Source: Qipengyuania vesicularis
GTDB taxonomy: Bacteria > Pseudomonadota > Alphaproteobacteria > Sphingomonadales > Sphingomonadaceae
Assembly (NCBI RefSeq): GCF_019711415.1
Contig: NZ_JAIGNJ010000001.1
Span: forward strand, 179,001 to 243,000
DNA length: 64,000 nucleotides
Direction of reading: 5' to 3'
In this document: piece by piece, positions 17,156-26,130 of the stretch
How positions within the stretch are numbered: position 1 is the stretch's first letter
How the letters are laid out: each line of letters opens with the position of its first letter
Notes under the pieces: generated by a model
What the model was told of the DNA's origin: nothing
The model's database searches: none
The model's input: only the letters and a program-made list of their open reading frames with translations
Translations under genes and position numbers: made by a program

Positions 17156-18328
17156 CTATGCCGAGAGTTCCGCATCGAGGATGGCATCGACGCGTTCGCG
17201 GGCGGGGAATCCTTCCTCAACCCAGCGTGCTTCGACCCGGCGCAATATCCGTGCGACATCGGGACCCGCACTCACGCCGCGCTGCACTATCTCGCCGCCC
17301 TTGAGCGGCAGTTGCGGGACGGTCCATTTCGCGAGCTCTTCGGTGTCTGCCCCTTGCAACAGCAAGCGGTCGAATGCCGCCTCGCTGCCCTCGTAGTAGG
17401 CCAGCGCGCGAGGATTGGCTGTGTCCTCCTCGCGCCGCGCCGCGGCGGTGACGAGGCGCGTCCGCTGCTGGCGCGACAGGCGCAGGCGGGCCGCGACGCC
17501 TTCGGCAACCCGCTCGATCGGCGGCAGAAGCGCGGCAAGACGGCGTACCGGATCGCCCGGGACGCCTTCGCGGTCTTCGGTCGCGACCAACTGGCCCAGG
17601 CATTCGATCTCGCGCGCCCGCGCTTCGGGCAGGATTACCTCGAGGACGCCGAGTTCCTGCATCAACCCGATCGTCGGTGAAGGCGCGGGAAGGGCAAGGA
17701 TCGCGAGCAGTTCCATGGCCACGCGCTCCCGGCTGAGGCCCTTGAGCGTGTGGGCAAGTTCCCGGCAGGCGGTCACCGCCTCTTCATCGAGTGCATCGCC
17801 GAAACGCGCCTGGAAGCGAAAATAGCGCAGGATGCGAAGGTGATCTTCGCGAATGCGCTCGGCGGCCTCGCCGATGAAGCGCACGTGGCCGCGTTCCAGA
17901 TCCTCTACCCCACCGAAGTAATCGCTGATCTCGAGGCTCTCGGGATGGGCATAGAGCGCGTTGATCGTGAAATCGCGGCGCGATGCATCTTCCTTCCACT
18001 CGGTGGCGAAGGCGACGGTCGCGCGGCGGCCATCGGTCGAGACGTCGCGGCGCAGAGTGGTGATCTCAACCGGGCCATCGGGCAGGATTGCGGTCACTGT
18101 GCCGTGGTCGATACCGGTCGGAACTGTCCTGATCCCGGCTTCCTTGCAGCGGTCGATCACCTCGGCCGGAAGCAGCGGAGTGGCGAGATCCACATCGTGG
18201 ATATCCTTGCCCAGCAAGGTATCGCGCACCGCCCCGCCGACATAGCGCGCATCATCGGCACCCAGCGCTGCAATCAGCTGCGCCAGGTCTTCGCGCTTGG
18301 TCCATTCTGCTTGGGGTAGAATTGCCAC
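17156..18328 (-). CDS. cca: CCA tRNA nucleotidyltransferase / poly(A) polymerase family
   Basis: The 390-residue protein has the class II nucleotidyltransferase signature: VGGAVRDTLLG followed by the DVDLAT carboxylate pair, then RRDFTINALY and RIREDHLRILRYFRFQARFG. This is the head and neck of the enzyme that completes or repairs the 3' CCA of tRNA. It has no C-terminal HD domain visible, which is common in alphaproteobacteria. It follows the NUDIX gene with a repeat element between them and is the last gene of a minus-strand run. Confidence 0.93.
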   Translation of the reverse strand: MAILPQAEWTKREDLAQLIAALGADDARYVGGAVRDTLLGKDIHDVDLATPLLPAEVIDRCKEAGIRTVPTGIDHGTVTAILPDGPVEITTLRRDVSTDGRRATVAFATEWKEDASRRDFTINALYAHPESLEISDYFGGVEDLERGHVRFIGEAAERIREDHLRILRYFRFQARFGDALDEEAVTACRELAHTLKGLSRERVAMELLAILALPAPSPTIGLMQELGVLEVILPEARAREIECLGQLVATEDREGVPGDPVRRLAALLPPIERVAEGVAARLRLSRQQRTRLVTAAARREEDTANPRALAYYEGSEAAFDRLLLQGADTEELAKWTVPQLPLKGGEIVQRGVSAGPDVARILRRVEARWVEEGFPARERVDAILDAELSA

Positions 18329-18335
18329 CAGAACT

Positions 18336-18427
18336 CCGTTCGCCCTGAGCTTGTCGAAGGGCCGTACTTACTTCCAGGAGCAGCGCTAGAAGAAAAAGCG
18401 GCACTTCGACAAGCTCAGTGCGAACGG
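18336..18427. repeat. Dispersed inverted-repeat element between NUDIX and cca genes
   Basis: The left arm at 18336-18363 and the right arm at 18400-18427 are reverse complements over 28 bp with two mismatches (ccgttcgccctgagcttgtc type). The spacer is AT-richer. This sequence family, built around gagcttgtcgaa, is a widely scattered repeat in many proteobacterial genomes. It lies wholly between the stop at 18444 and the start at 18328, and its stem could form a hairpin in the transcript. Only one copy is seen in the window. Confidence 0.75.
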
Positions 18428-18443
18428 GGACGGGAGGTTGCTC

Positions 18444-19037
18444 TCAGTCGAACCACGCCAGACGGCGCGACAGATTGATGCAGATCGCCGCGGTCACGCC
18501 CCAGATGCGATAGCCCTCGTGGTCCATCTCGTAATAACGCCGCATGGCACCTTTCCAGAACACCTCGTTCTCGTTCCAGCGACCGGAGTCCATCAGGAGG
18601 TCGAGCGGGGCTTCGAACCAGCTTTCCACTTCGCGAGCGTTCGGGCGGATGGGAAGATCGGGCGGAACCGTGGCGAGCACCGGGGTAATGTCGAAGCCGG
18701 TCCCGGTCTGGTAGCGATCGGTTGTGCCGATTACCCGGACATGGCGTTCTTCGATGCCCAATTCCTCCCAAGCTTCGCGCAACGCTGCCTCGACCGGGTC
18801 CTCGCCGTGATCGATCTTGCCTCCGGGAAAGGCGACCTGGCCCGGATGGTCGCGCATGGTGCGCGGGCGCTGGGTCAACAATACGGTCGGGGTCTCACGC
18901 TCGGTGACTGCTATCAGCACGGCAGCATCGGCCGTCCGGTCGAGATCGGCAAATCTTGCATCCGACAGCAGGCCATCGACATCGCGCGAATGGCCCTGTT
19001 CGAACAGGTGCGCCAGGCGATCGAAGAGCGCGCTCAT
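18444..19037 (-). CDS. CoA pyrophosphatase-like NUDIX hydrolase
   Basis: The 197-residue protein contains the full NUDIX box GGKIDHGEDPVEAALREAWEE, whose acidic residues bind Mg2+. LLTQRPRTMRDHPGQVAFPG upstream matches the CoA-type (NudL-like) family, which cleaves CoA to phosphopantetheine and adenosine 3',5'-bisphosphate. The start at ATG 19037 overlaps the stop of the upstream DUF1285 gene (ATGA), so the two are translationally coupled. A longer 45-nt extension is rejected. Assignment to CoA as substrate is by family. Confidence 0.88.
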   Translation of the reverse strand: MSALFDRLAHLFEQGHSRDVDGLLSDARFADLDRTADAAVLIAVTERETPTVLLTQRPRTMRDHPGQVAFPGGKIDHGEDPVEAALREAWEELGIEERHVRVIGTTDRYQTGTGFDITPVLATVPPDLPIRPNAREVESWFEAPLDLLMDSGRWNENEVFWKGAMRRYYEMDHEGYRIWGVTAAICINLSRRLAWFD

Positions 19038-19582
19038 GCGGGCAGGAGCGAGAAGGTTTCCCCGCCACTCTCGACCGTCCAATCCTCGCCATGCGCCAGC
19101 GCGATCTGCGCAAGCTGTTCATAGGTCGAGCGATTGAGCCGCGCTTCGCAGCCGCGGCGCACGTGGAGATAGAGGGCAGGGTGGTCGGGATCGCCCGCGG
19201 CGCGGATCGGATTGTCCGGCCCGGCCACGACCAGCTCGTCGGTGTTGAGGCGGAAGGCGAGGTCGCCGTCCTTCTTGCTCACATCGGTGGCGATGAAGCA
19301 GGCATCCTCCACCTCGATGGAAAGCTTCTGGTAGGGGACGACGAGCCAGTAGCTCCCGTCGTCCTCGCGGTTCAACAGGCCTGAAAAGGCGCGGACCATC
19401 GCCGGACGGGTGATCGGGCTTTCCTCGTGCAACCAGGTGCCGTCAGCCTTTATGACCATGTGGCTGTCGTCGATATTGTCCGGCGACCATTGCTCGACCG
19501 GCGGCAGGCGGCGTTCGGCCACCGCCTCCGCAATTTCAGCAAGCGACATTCCGGCAAGTTCGGGGGGCGGGGTATAGACCAT
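19034..19582 (-). CDS. DUF1285 domain-containing protein
   Basis: The 182-residue protein carries the DUF1285 pattern IKADGTWLHEESPITRPAMVRAF and the C-terminal sequence CEARLNRSTYEQLAQIALAHG. Structures in this family show a two-domain beta-rich fold, and the function is unknown. It is coupled to the NUDIX gene by a 4-base overlap, and the CCA gene lies further downstream in the same direction. That order, DUF1285-NUDIX-cca, recurs in alphaproteobacteria. Confidence 0.85.
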   Translation of the reverse strand: MVYTPPPELAGMSLAEIAEAVAERRLPPVEQWSPDNIDDSHMVIKADGTWLHEESPITRPAMVRAFSGLLNREDDGSYWLVVPYQKLSIEVEDACFIATDVSKKDGDLAFRLNTDELVVAGPDNPIRAAGDPDHPALYLHVRRGCEARLNRSTYEQLAQIALAHGEDWTVESGGETFSLLPA

Positions 19583-19618
19583 CGATGGGTGAACCGATGG
19601 CAGAGGCGAAGGTTCTCT

Positions 19619-20164
19619 TCAATCCTTCGCGGCGGCGCTCGTCTCGGCAGTCCACGGGCCAAGCATGCCCTCCGGTGGCAGGATCGCGGGATTGCCCGTG
19701 CGCAGCAGCAGGCGCTCGCGTTCGAACGGACCGGGGCAATGCCAGTCACCGGTATGCTCGGCAGTGAAGCTCCATTGCCCGTAATATTCGGGATCGCCGA
19801 TCATGACCTGCGGGAAGGGCGGTGCGCCCTGGTCGAAGGCGGCATCGACCGCGCCGAGGCTGGCGGCCATCAGCGCCCTTCCAAAGCCTTCGCCCTGCCG
19901 CCCGGGGACGACTGCCACCGGCCCTACCATGATGAGCGGATGCGGGCGCCCCTTCGGATCGGTTAGCGCGACCGGCCAGAGCTGGATCGACCCGGCGAGA
20001 TAGTCCTCCTCGTCGAGCACGGCAAAGCTCATGGCGGGCAGATAGTCGACGCCATCGCGAATGCGGTAAGCGGTACGCGCGTGGCGTTGCTCGCCGAAAG
20101 CGGCATCGAGCAGTTGCTCTACCAGCGCTGGATCGACCGCGGAGAGGGGAACGAGTGTCGCCAT
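19619..20164 (-). CDS. GNAT family N-acetyltransferase
   Basis: The 181-residue protein shows the GNAT acetyl-CoA loop VVPGRQGEGFGRALM, with preceding beta-strand PLIMVGPVAVVP. The substrate is not apparent. It is transcribed in the same direction as DUF1285 with 36 bp between, so it may head that operon. Start ATG at 20164 has no strong upstream competitor. Family members often acetylate small amines or protein N-termini, which cannot be decided here. Confidence 0.85.
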   Translation of the reverse strand: MATLVPLSAVDPALVEQLLDAAFGEQRHARTAYRIRDGVDYLPAMSFAVLDEEDYLAGSIQLWPVALTDPKGRPHPLIMVGPVAVVPGRQGEGFGRALMAASLGAVDAAFDQGAPPFPQVMIGDPEYYGQWSFTAEHTGDWHCPGPFERERLLLRTGNPAILPPEGMLGPWTAETSAAAKD

Positions 20165-20213
20165 GGGCTGCGCCGATTAAGCGCGCGGTGCCGGGGTGTC
20201 GATCAAATTTCGC

Positions 20214-21386
20214 TTACTGCGGGCGAAGTTCGAGCAACCTGCCTCCGCTGCCATCCTCAAGCACCCACAGCGCACCGTCAGGCCCTTCGATGACCGAACG
20301 GATGCGCTTGCCCATGTCGTAGCGCGCAACCTCGATCGCGCTTTCGCCATCGATCGCCACGCGGACGATAGCGTTGGAGGAAAGCCCAGAGATCAGAGCG
20401 TCGCCTTTCATGCCGTCGAACAAGCTGCCGCGATAGAAGACCATGTTCCCCGGCGCGATTACAGGCGTCCAGCTGATCGCTGGCTTGGCAAAACCGTCAT
20501 CCGCCGAGTGATCGGGGATGTTGTCGCCATTGTAGTGCACCCCGTTCGAACGCACCGGCCAGCCGTAATTCGCGCCGCGCTTGACCAGGTTGAGCTCATC
20601 GCCGCCCTTGGGGCCGTGCTCCATGTCCCAGAGCCTGCCCTGCGCATCGAAATCCATGCCGAGGATGTTGCGATGACCGTAGGACCAGATTTCGTCGCCG
20701 AACGGGTTGTCGGCAGCCGCGCTGCCATCGAGGTTCAGTCGTACGATCGAGCCGAGCGTGTTCGAGCGATCCTGTGCCGGGTCGAGCTTCTGCCGATCGC
20801 CGCTGGCCACATACATGTAGCGTTCGTCCGGGCTGAACAGGATCCGGTGCGAATAGTGCCCGCGGCCAGTGGTCTTCGGCGCCTGTCGCCAGATCACTTC
20901 CATGTTGCGGATTTCGCAGCTCTGGTGATCCTCGCACACCATCTGCCCGCGGCCGACGACTGCGCCGCGCGTGTCGCCGCTGCCGGCCTCGGCCCAGCTG
21001 AGGTAAATCGTGCGGCGATCGATGGTCGACGAGGCCTCGCTCGGCAGGAAGGCGATGTCGCCAAGCCCGCCCTGGCCGCCGTAGTCGACCTGCGGGACGC
21101 CGGTGAAGAAGATTGCGCGCTGGTTCGCCGTGTTCATGCCGCGGATCGATCCACCCTTCTCGGTGACGACGATGACGTCGGTCCCCGGCACGAAGGCCGC
21201 AGCCCATGGCTCGTCGAAACTGCCATGCTCGCTGACGGCGAAATTGCCGTCGAAGCCAGCGGTGGTCGAGGTCGGGGAAGGCGTCGAGACGGTTTCCCCG
21301 CCGCCAGTGGTGGACGAACCCGAGCCGCAGCTTGAAGCCATCAGCAGCGGCGATAGGGTGGCGAGGAGGATTGTCACGCATTTCAT
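20214..21386 (-). CDS. PQQ-dependent sugar dehydrogenase-like protein (soluble aldose dehydrogenase family)
   Basis: The 390-residue protein has a lipoprotein-like signal (LLMASSC near residue 20) and a six-bladed beta-propeller. Conserved segments include GGQGGLGDIAFLP, GRGHYSHRILFSPDERYMYVASGD and YGHRNILGMDFD, as in soluble glucose or aldose dehydrogenases (Gdh-B/YliI). The PQQ-binding histidine and arginine residues lie within these. It oxidises sugars in the periplasm. The ATG at 21386 shares bases with the divergent rnhB start; the longer frame to 21905 runs into that gene and is rejected. Confidence 0.88.
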   Translation of the reverse strand: MKCVTILLATLSPLLMASSCGSGSSTTGGGETVSTPSPTSTTAGFDGNFAVSEHGSFDEPWAAAFVPGTDVIVVTEKGGSIRGMNTANQRAIFFTGVPQVDYGGQGGLGDIAFLPSEASSTIDRRTIYLSWAEAGSGDTRGAVVGRGQMVCEDHQSCEIRNMEVIWRQAPKTTGRGHYSHRILFSPDERYMYVASGDRQKLDPAQDRSNTLGSIVRLNLDGSAAADNPFGDEIWSYGHRNILGMDFDAQGRLWDMEHGPKGGDELNLVKRGANYGWPVRSNGVHYNGDNIPDHSADDGFAKPAISWTPVIAPGNMVFYRGSLFDGMKGDALISGLSSNAIVRVAIDGESAIEVARYDMGKRIRSVIEGPDGALWVLEDGSGGRLLELRPQ

Positions 21387-22008
21387 GTTTTCATCTGCTC
21401 CCGAACTTGATCTTGGCGATGCCCCGCTTGTCGTGGGGGTGGACGAGGCCGGACGTGGCCCCCTGGCCGGTCCCGTCGTGGCCGCTGCGGTGGTCCTGTG
21501 CAAACCATGCCCCGACGGGCTGGATGACTCCAAAAAGCTTTCCGCGCGCGCACGTTCCAGACTCGAACCGCAAATTCTGACACGTTGCGCCTGGGGGCTG
21601 GCGGTGGTCGAGCCGGAAGAGATCGACCGGCTCAACATTTTCGGCGCAACCATGCTGGCGATGACGCTGGCGACGCAGCGCTGTGTCGAGGCGCTCGGAA
21701 CGCAGCCGGTGGAAGTGCTGATCGACGGCAACATGACCCCGCAAGGCCGCCGCGAGGAATGGCGCTGGCCCGCCCGCGCGATCGTGGGCGGCGACGGGCT
21801 GGAGCCATGCATTTCCGCCGCCTCGATCCTGGCCAAGGAACATCGCGACAGGATCATGATCGCGGCCGCCGAACGCCACCCCGAATATGGCTGGGTCAGC
21901 AACAAGGGCTATGGTTCGAAAGCGCATATGGAGGCGCTTCGCATCCACGGCCCGACCCCGCTCCACCGCCGCAGCTTCGCACCGGTCAGCCAGATGGAAT
22001 TGCTCTAG
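21385..22008 (+). CDS. rnhB: Ribonuclease HII
   Basis: The 207-residue protein has the RNase HII core: VVGVDEAGRGPLAGPVVAAA with the first two acidic residues, LIDGN, and SAASILAKEHRD. It removes ribonucleotides from DNA/RNA hybrids. The ATG at 21385 overlaps the divergent sugar dehydrogenase start in a CATG palindrome, and a GGAGGA lies 14 bases upstream, which is long for a ribosome-binding site. The C-terminal stop shares CTAG with the following convergent gene. The length is typical. Confidence 0.93.
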   Translation: MFSSAPELDLGDAPLVVGVDEAGRGPLAGPVVAAAVVLCKPCPDGLDDSKKLSARARSRLEPQILTRCAWGLAVVEPEEIDRLNIFGATMLAMTLATQRCVEALGTQPVEVLIDGNMTPQGRREEWRWPARAIVGGDGLEPCISAASILAKEHRDRIMIAAAERHPEYGWVSNKGYGSKAHMEALRIHGPTPLHRRSFAPVSQMELL

Positions 22009-23183
22009 CGGGTGACTTCGACCTCGATATCGCCGAGCCAGTTCGAGGCATAGCGCACGCTATCGCCCGGCTGGAGGTAGTGGCGGGTCTCCAGCTCGTT
22101 GGCGATGAAGGTCTCGCGGGCGCTGTCCATGAAATCGCGCCCCGATAGCGGGCCTCCCTGCAGGACATAGGCCGCGACCGCCTCGATCATGTCGCCGCGA
22201 GTGGGGCCGGTGAAGATCGTGCCTTCGGAGGTGCCCGACATCAGCGTGGTCGAGGTGTCGATGCGCTCTCCTTTGGCCAGTTTCACGAATCCGCCGTCGT
22301 AGAAGAAGCGCGCTTCGCCCATGTCGCCCAGCGCTTTCTCGGCAAGTTCCCCGAAGTCCAACGTCATCTCCCGCCCGCGCGCGTCCTGCCGGGGTTCGCC
22401 GTTGACTCTGGTGGTCATGCGCAGATCGGCCGTGAAGGCCTCCCAGTCGCGCGGGATCACGAGGAAGGGGCCAGTGGGGAAGAAATCGGGTCCGCTCTTC
22501 GCGTCGGAGAAGCCATAGCCGCTGTCGAGATTGTCCGGGTCCGCCATTTCGACCAGCGCATTGCGGTTGGTGAAGTCGGCGCAAAGGAACAGGCCCTTCA
22601 CCGCGGCATCGAAATCCGCCCGGCTGGCGATGTCGCGGTCGAAGCGCATGCAGAACTCGACTTCGTAATCGAGCAGCACGCCGTCCTCTGCGCGCACCTG
22701 CGTGCGGGCAGGCGTCGCAGGGCCGAACTTGGGGAAGATGAAGACGCTGCCGCTGTTGGCTTCCTCGGCATGTTCGGGGAAGTTGGTCCCGATACCGATA
22801 TGGCGCGTGCCATCGGTCCCGGTAGGCAGGAGGTCGGCGATGGAGATGGTGCGTTCGCGCCCGGGCAGGTCGCGCGGATCGAATTCGGCGGATGCCAGGG
22901 CGACGAAGGGATCGGCACTGGCCTCGGCACCCAGTTCGCGCAGGTCGATACCGCTCACACTGTCGCCGTCGAAGCCCAGCACCAGCAGCGTTGCGATCGT
23001 CTCGCCCTCCTTGAACCGGGCCAGCGTTACCGCCTCTTCCATGGGGGCGATCCGGGCCGCTAGCGGCTCATCCTCGAAACTCGCCGGATTGTAGCGCGGG
23101 TCGGGGGAAGTAGCCCACGCGATGACCACACCTGCTGCCGCGAGGCCAACCGCACCAAGCACGCCCTTGCCAAACCATCCCAT
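22005..23183 (-). CDS. Membrane-anchored fumarylacetoacetate hydrolase (FAH) family protein
   Basis: The 392-residue protein starts with an N-terminal membrane helix (residues 6-24). The FAH domain includes LLDYEVEFCMRF with the metal-binding acidic pair and ADFTNRNALVE as a second conserved segment. Family members hydrolyse or isomerise oxo-acids in aromatic catabolism. The anchor suggests a location on the inner membrane facing the periplasm, which is unusual. The ATG at 23183 is clear. It is convergent with rnhB, sharing CTAG. Confidence 0.8.
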   Translation of the reverse strand: MGWFGKGVLGAVGLAAAGVVIAWATSPDPRYNPASFEDEPLAARIAPMEEAVTLARFKEGETIATLLVLGFDGDSVSGIDLRELGAEASADPFVALASAEFDPRDLPGRERTISIADLLPTGTDGTRHIGIGTNFPEHAEEANSGSVFIFPKFGPATPARTQVRAEDGVLLDYEVEFCMRFDRDIASRADFDAAVKGLFLCADFTNRNALVEMADPDNLDSGYGFSDAKSGPDFFPTGPFLVIPRDWEAFTADLRMTTRVNGEPRQDARGREMTLDFGELAEKALGDMGEARFFYDGGFVKLAKGERIDTSTTLMSGTSEGTIFTGPTRGDMIEAVAAYVLQGGPLSGRDFMDSARETFIANELETRHYLQPGDSVRYASNWLGDIEVEVTR

Positions 23184-23271
23184 ACACCCCGTCTCCTGCC
23201 GCCAAGCAACCGCTCCCCGACCCTAGAGCGAAAGACGGCAGAACCCAAAATCGGCATATCGCAAGGCGATT

Positions 23272-24599
<1,328 letters not shown>

Positions 24600-24658
24600 G
24601 CAACGTCTAGTTCGGAGAGAAAGCAATAAAGAGTTGGCGCATTCTTTCCATAACCGAG

Positions 24659-25054
24659 CTAGTCCCTATAGCTATCTGTCACGATGCCATTGCAAACAAT
24701 GCAGGCAGCCTCGCCCTCTTGAGTTCGCCAACGGCAGAACTCCGTGATCGGGCAGTCTGGGGAAAAACCGAGAGATGCTGACCCTTCTGCGACAAGTGCG
24801 GTTGCGAGAGTGCATTTGTTATCGCAAAAATGACTGCATGCTCCTTGCGCACAAGGCGATGTGAATCGCAGGAATTCCGTCAACGCGACTTGCGCGCTGT
24901 TCTCTTCAAGATTCCTGATCTCTCTCGTCACAGGGATGGTTTGATCGAAAAGCTTCACCCGTGGACTATCGTCTTCTTCGATGACAATTCCTAGGATTTC
25001 GCTTCTTGGTCGATCGGAGCGAGAACTGGGGCACAAGATCTTGTTGTTGATCAT
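24659..25054 (-). CDS. Cysteine-rich protein of unknown function (AT-rich island)
   Basis: The 131-residue protein has nine cysteines (8, 68, 73, 77, 81, 101, 107, 118, 121). Eight of them lie between residues 68 and 121 as Cx4C, Cx3C, Cx3C, Cx5C and Cx2C pairs, ending CRWRTQEGEAACIVCNGIV. The spacing suggests a metal-binding fold or Fe-S ligand set. No signal peptide is seen. No family with a known role can be named. It is translated four bases after the stop of the upstream gene, and both are AT-richer than their neighbours, which suggests transfer. Confidence 0.7.
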   Translation of the reverse strand: MINNKILCPSSRSDRPRSEILGIVIEEDDSPRVKLFDQTIPVTREIRNLEENSAQVALTEFLRFTSPCAQGACSHFCDNKCTLATALVAEGSASLGFSPDCPITEFCRWRTQEGEAACIVCNGIVTDSYRD

Positions 25055-25058
25055 TGCC

Positions 25059-25676
25059 CTAGAATTCCCATACGATTTTTATTCCGACCGACGTCTTCCC
25101 ATCAGTATCTGTCTTACCCTCGATCTCAATTTTGTCTGGCATCCAAGCTGGTCGATCCTTCTTGGCAGTCTTTCCCTTCTTCGTTCTTGCGCTCTGCGGT
25201 GTGACTACATCAAAGGTTACTGAGCTTGCCTGGTGCTCGAAAAATGCTAATCCTTTCCAAAGCTCTTGTTCATCGCTGCTGGGGGAGCCGCCTTCCCGAA
25301 TTCGATCAAGAGTTGTTTCGTCAAGATCAAATAGCTGACCCCAAGTCTCTGGGGATTCAATCAGATTGAGATAGAGGCGGATCCCTAGTGAAGGATCTCT
25401 TGCAAACTGATCGTTAAGCATCCCCAAGCTTTGACGATTGAGTTCATTGCCCGTCGCCAAGCGAGATATTTCGCGGCGAGAAAGGCTCGATGGATGTTTC
25501 CTGCCAAGTCTTTCGCCAACTCGCTCGAACCGATCACTAGCGGGTTCAATCCAAATACCGGCGGTGACGCGGTCATCCAACTTTCCCCTCTGGTTGGATA
25601 TCGCACGTATCAGGGCATTTGCTACGTCCTCCGTGAGTTCGCCCAAAGAATCGTTATTAATCTTGCTGGAGCTAGC
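25059..25676 (-). CDS. Unrecognised protein, partner of the cysteine-rich gene (AT-rich island)
   Basis: A GTG start at 25676 follows GGGAGA and gives 205 residues; an upstream ATG at 25730 would add 18 residues with no support. The N-terminal half is helical (GELTEDVANALIRAISNQ) and the C-terminal half is lysine-rich with a KKGKTAKKDR stretch and a beta-rich end. No known domain is recognised. A transmembrane helix or catalytic motif is not evident. It lies four bases upstream of the cysteine-rich gene, so they are probably one operon. The base composition is AT-richer than the surrounding genes. Confidence 0.65.
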   Translation of the reverse strand, partial: ASSSKINNDSLGELTEDVANALIRAISNQRGKLDDRVTAGIWIEPASDRFERVGERLGRKHPSSLSRREISRLATGNELNRQSLGMLNDQFARDPSLGIRLYLNLIESPETWGQLFDLDETTLDRIREGGSPSSDEQELWKGLAFFEHQASSVTFDVVTPQSARTKKGKTAKKDRPAWMPDKIEIEGKTDTDGKTSVGIKIVWEF

Positions 25677-26130
25677 CACAAAATTTCTCCCAAAAGAACT
25701 AAGGTGAAAAATAGCCAGCGAAAATCTCAACTGTCACATGGACAGGTAAATGAGAAGTGCGCAACTACGTGGGGCGATAATTCGCTCTCACAATTTGCGA
25801 CTCGTTAGTTTGATAATGAATTCACCTTACATCAAAAAACCTGCTTCGAAAAGATTTTACCTAAGGACTGATATCTTCGGTAGTTCCCGACTTTAGTCCG
25901 ATTCGACCTATTGTTCGCTAGTCCTTAGTCTGAACGTCAACCATCCAATCGAATGGTTCTGGATGGCCATAGTCGTTTAGCGAAGAACATCGCATGGCAG
26001 TTGATCATAGAAAGGGTTCGAGGTTGGCTTGCGACGTGCGAGATTTATGTCCAATTCCATCATTGAATTTTCAAATTGACCCTTCTGAAAGAGTTCCATC
26101 CTGTCGGCTCCCTGCTAGGGCTGTCCCAAC
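25677..26130. other. Gene-free AT-rich spacer with an inverted repeat
   Basis: About 450 bp between the island and folP lack a supported gene. Composition is visibly low in GC, for example 22 of 60 bases at 25681-25740. A 9-bp inverted repeat, CTAAGGACT at 25861-25869 and AGTCCTTAG at 25920-25928, with a related actttagtcc between, may be a hairpin or operator. A 46-codon frame at 25994-26134 has no ribosome-binding site and is not called. folP promoter elements presumably lie here but are not distinct. Confidence 0.4.
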
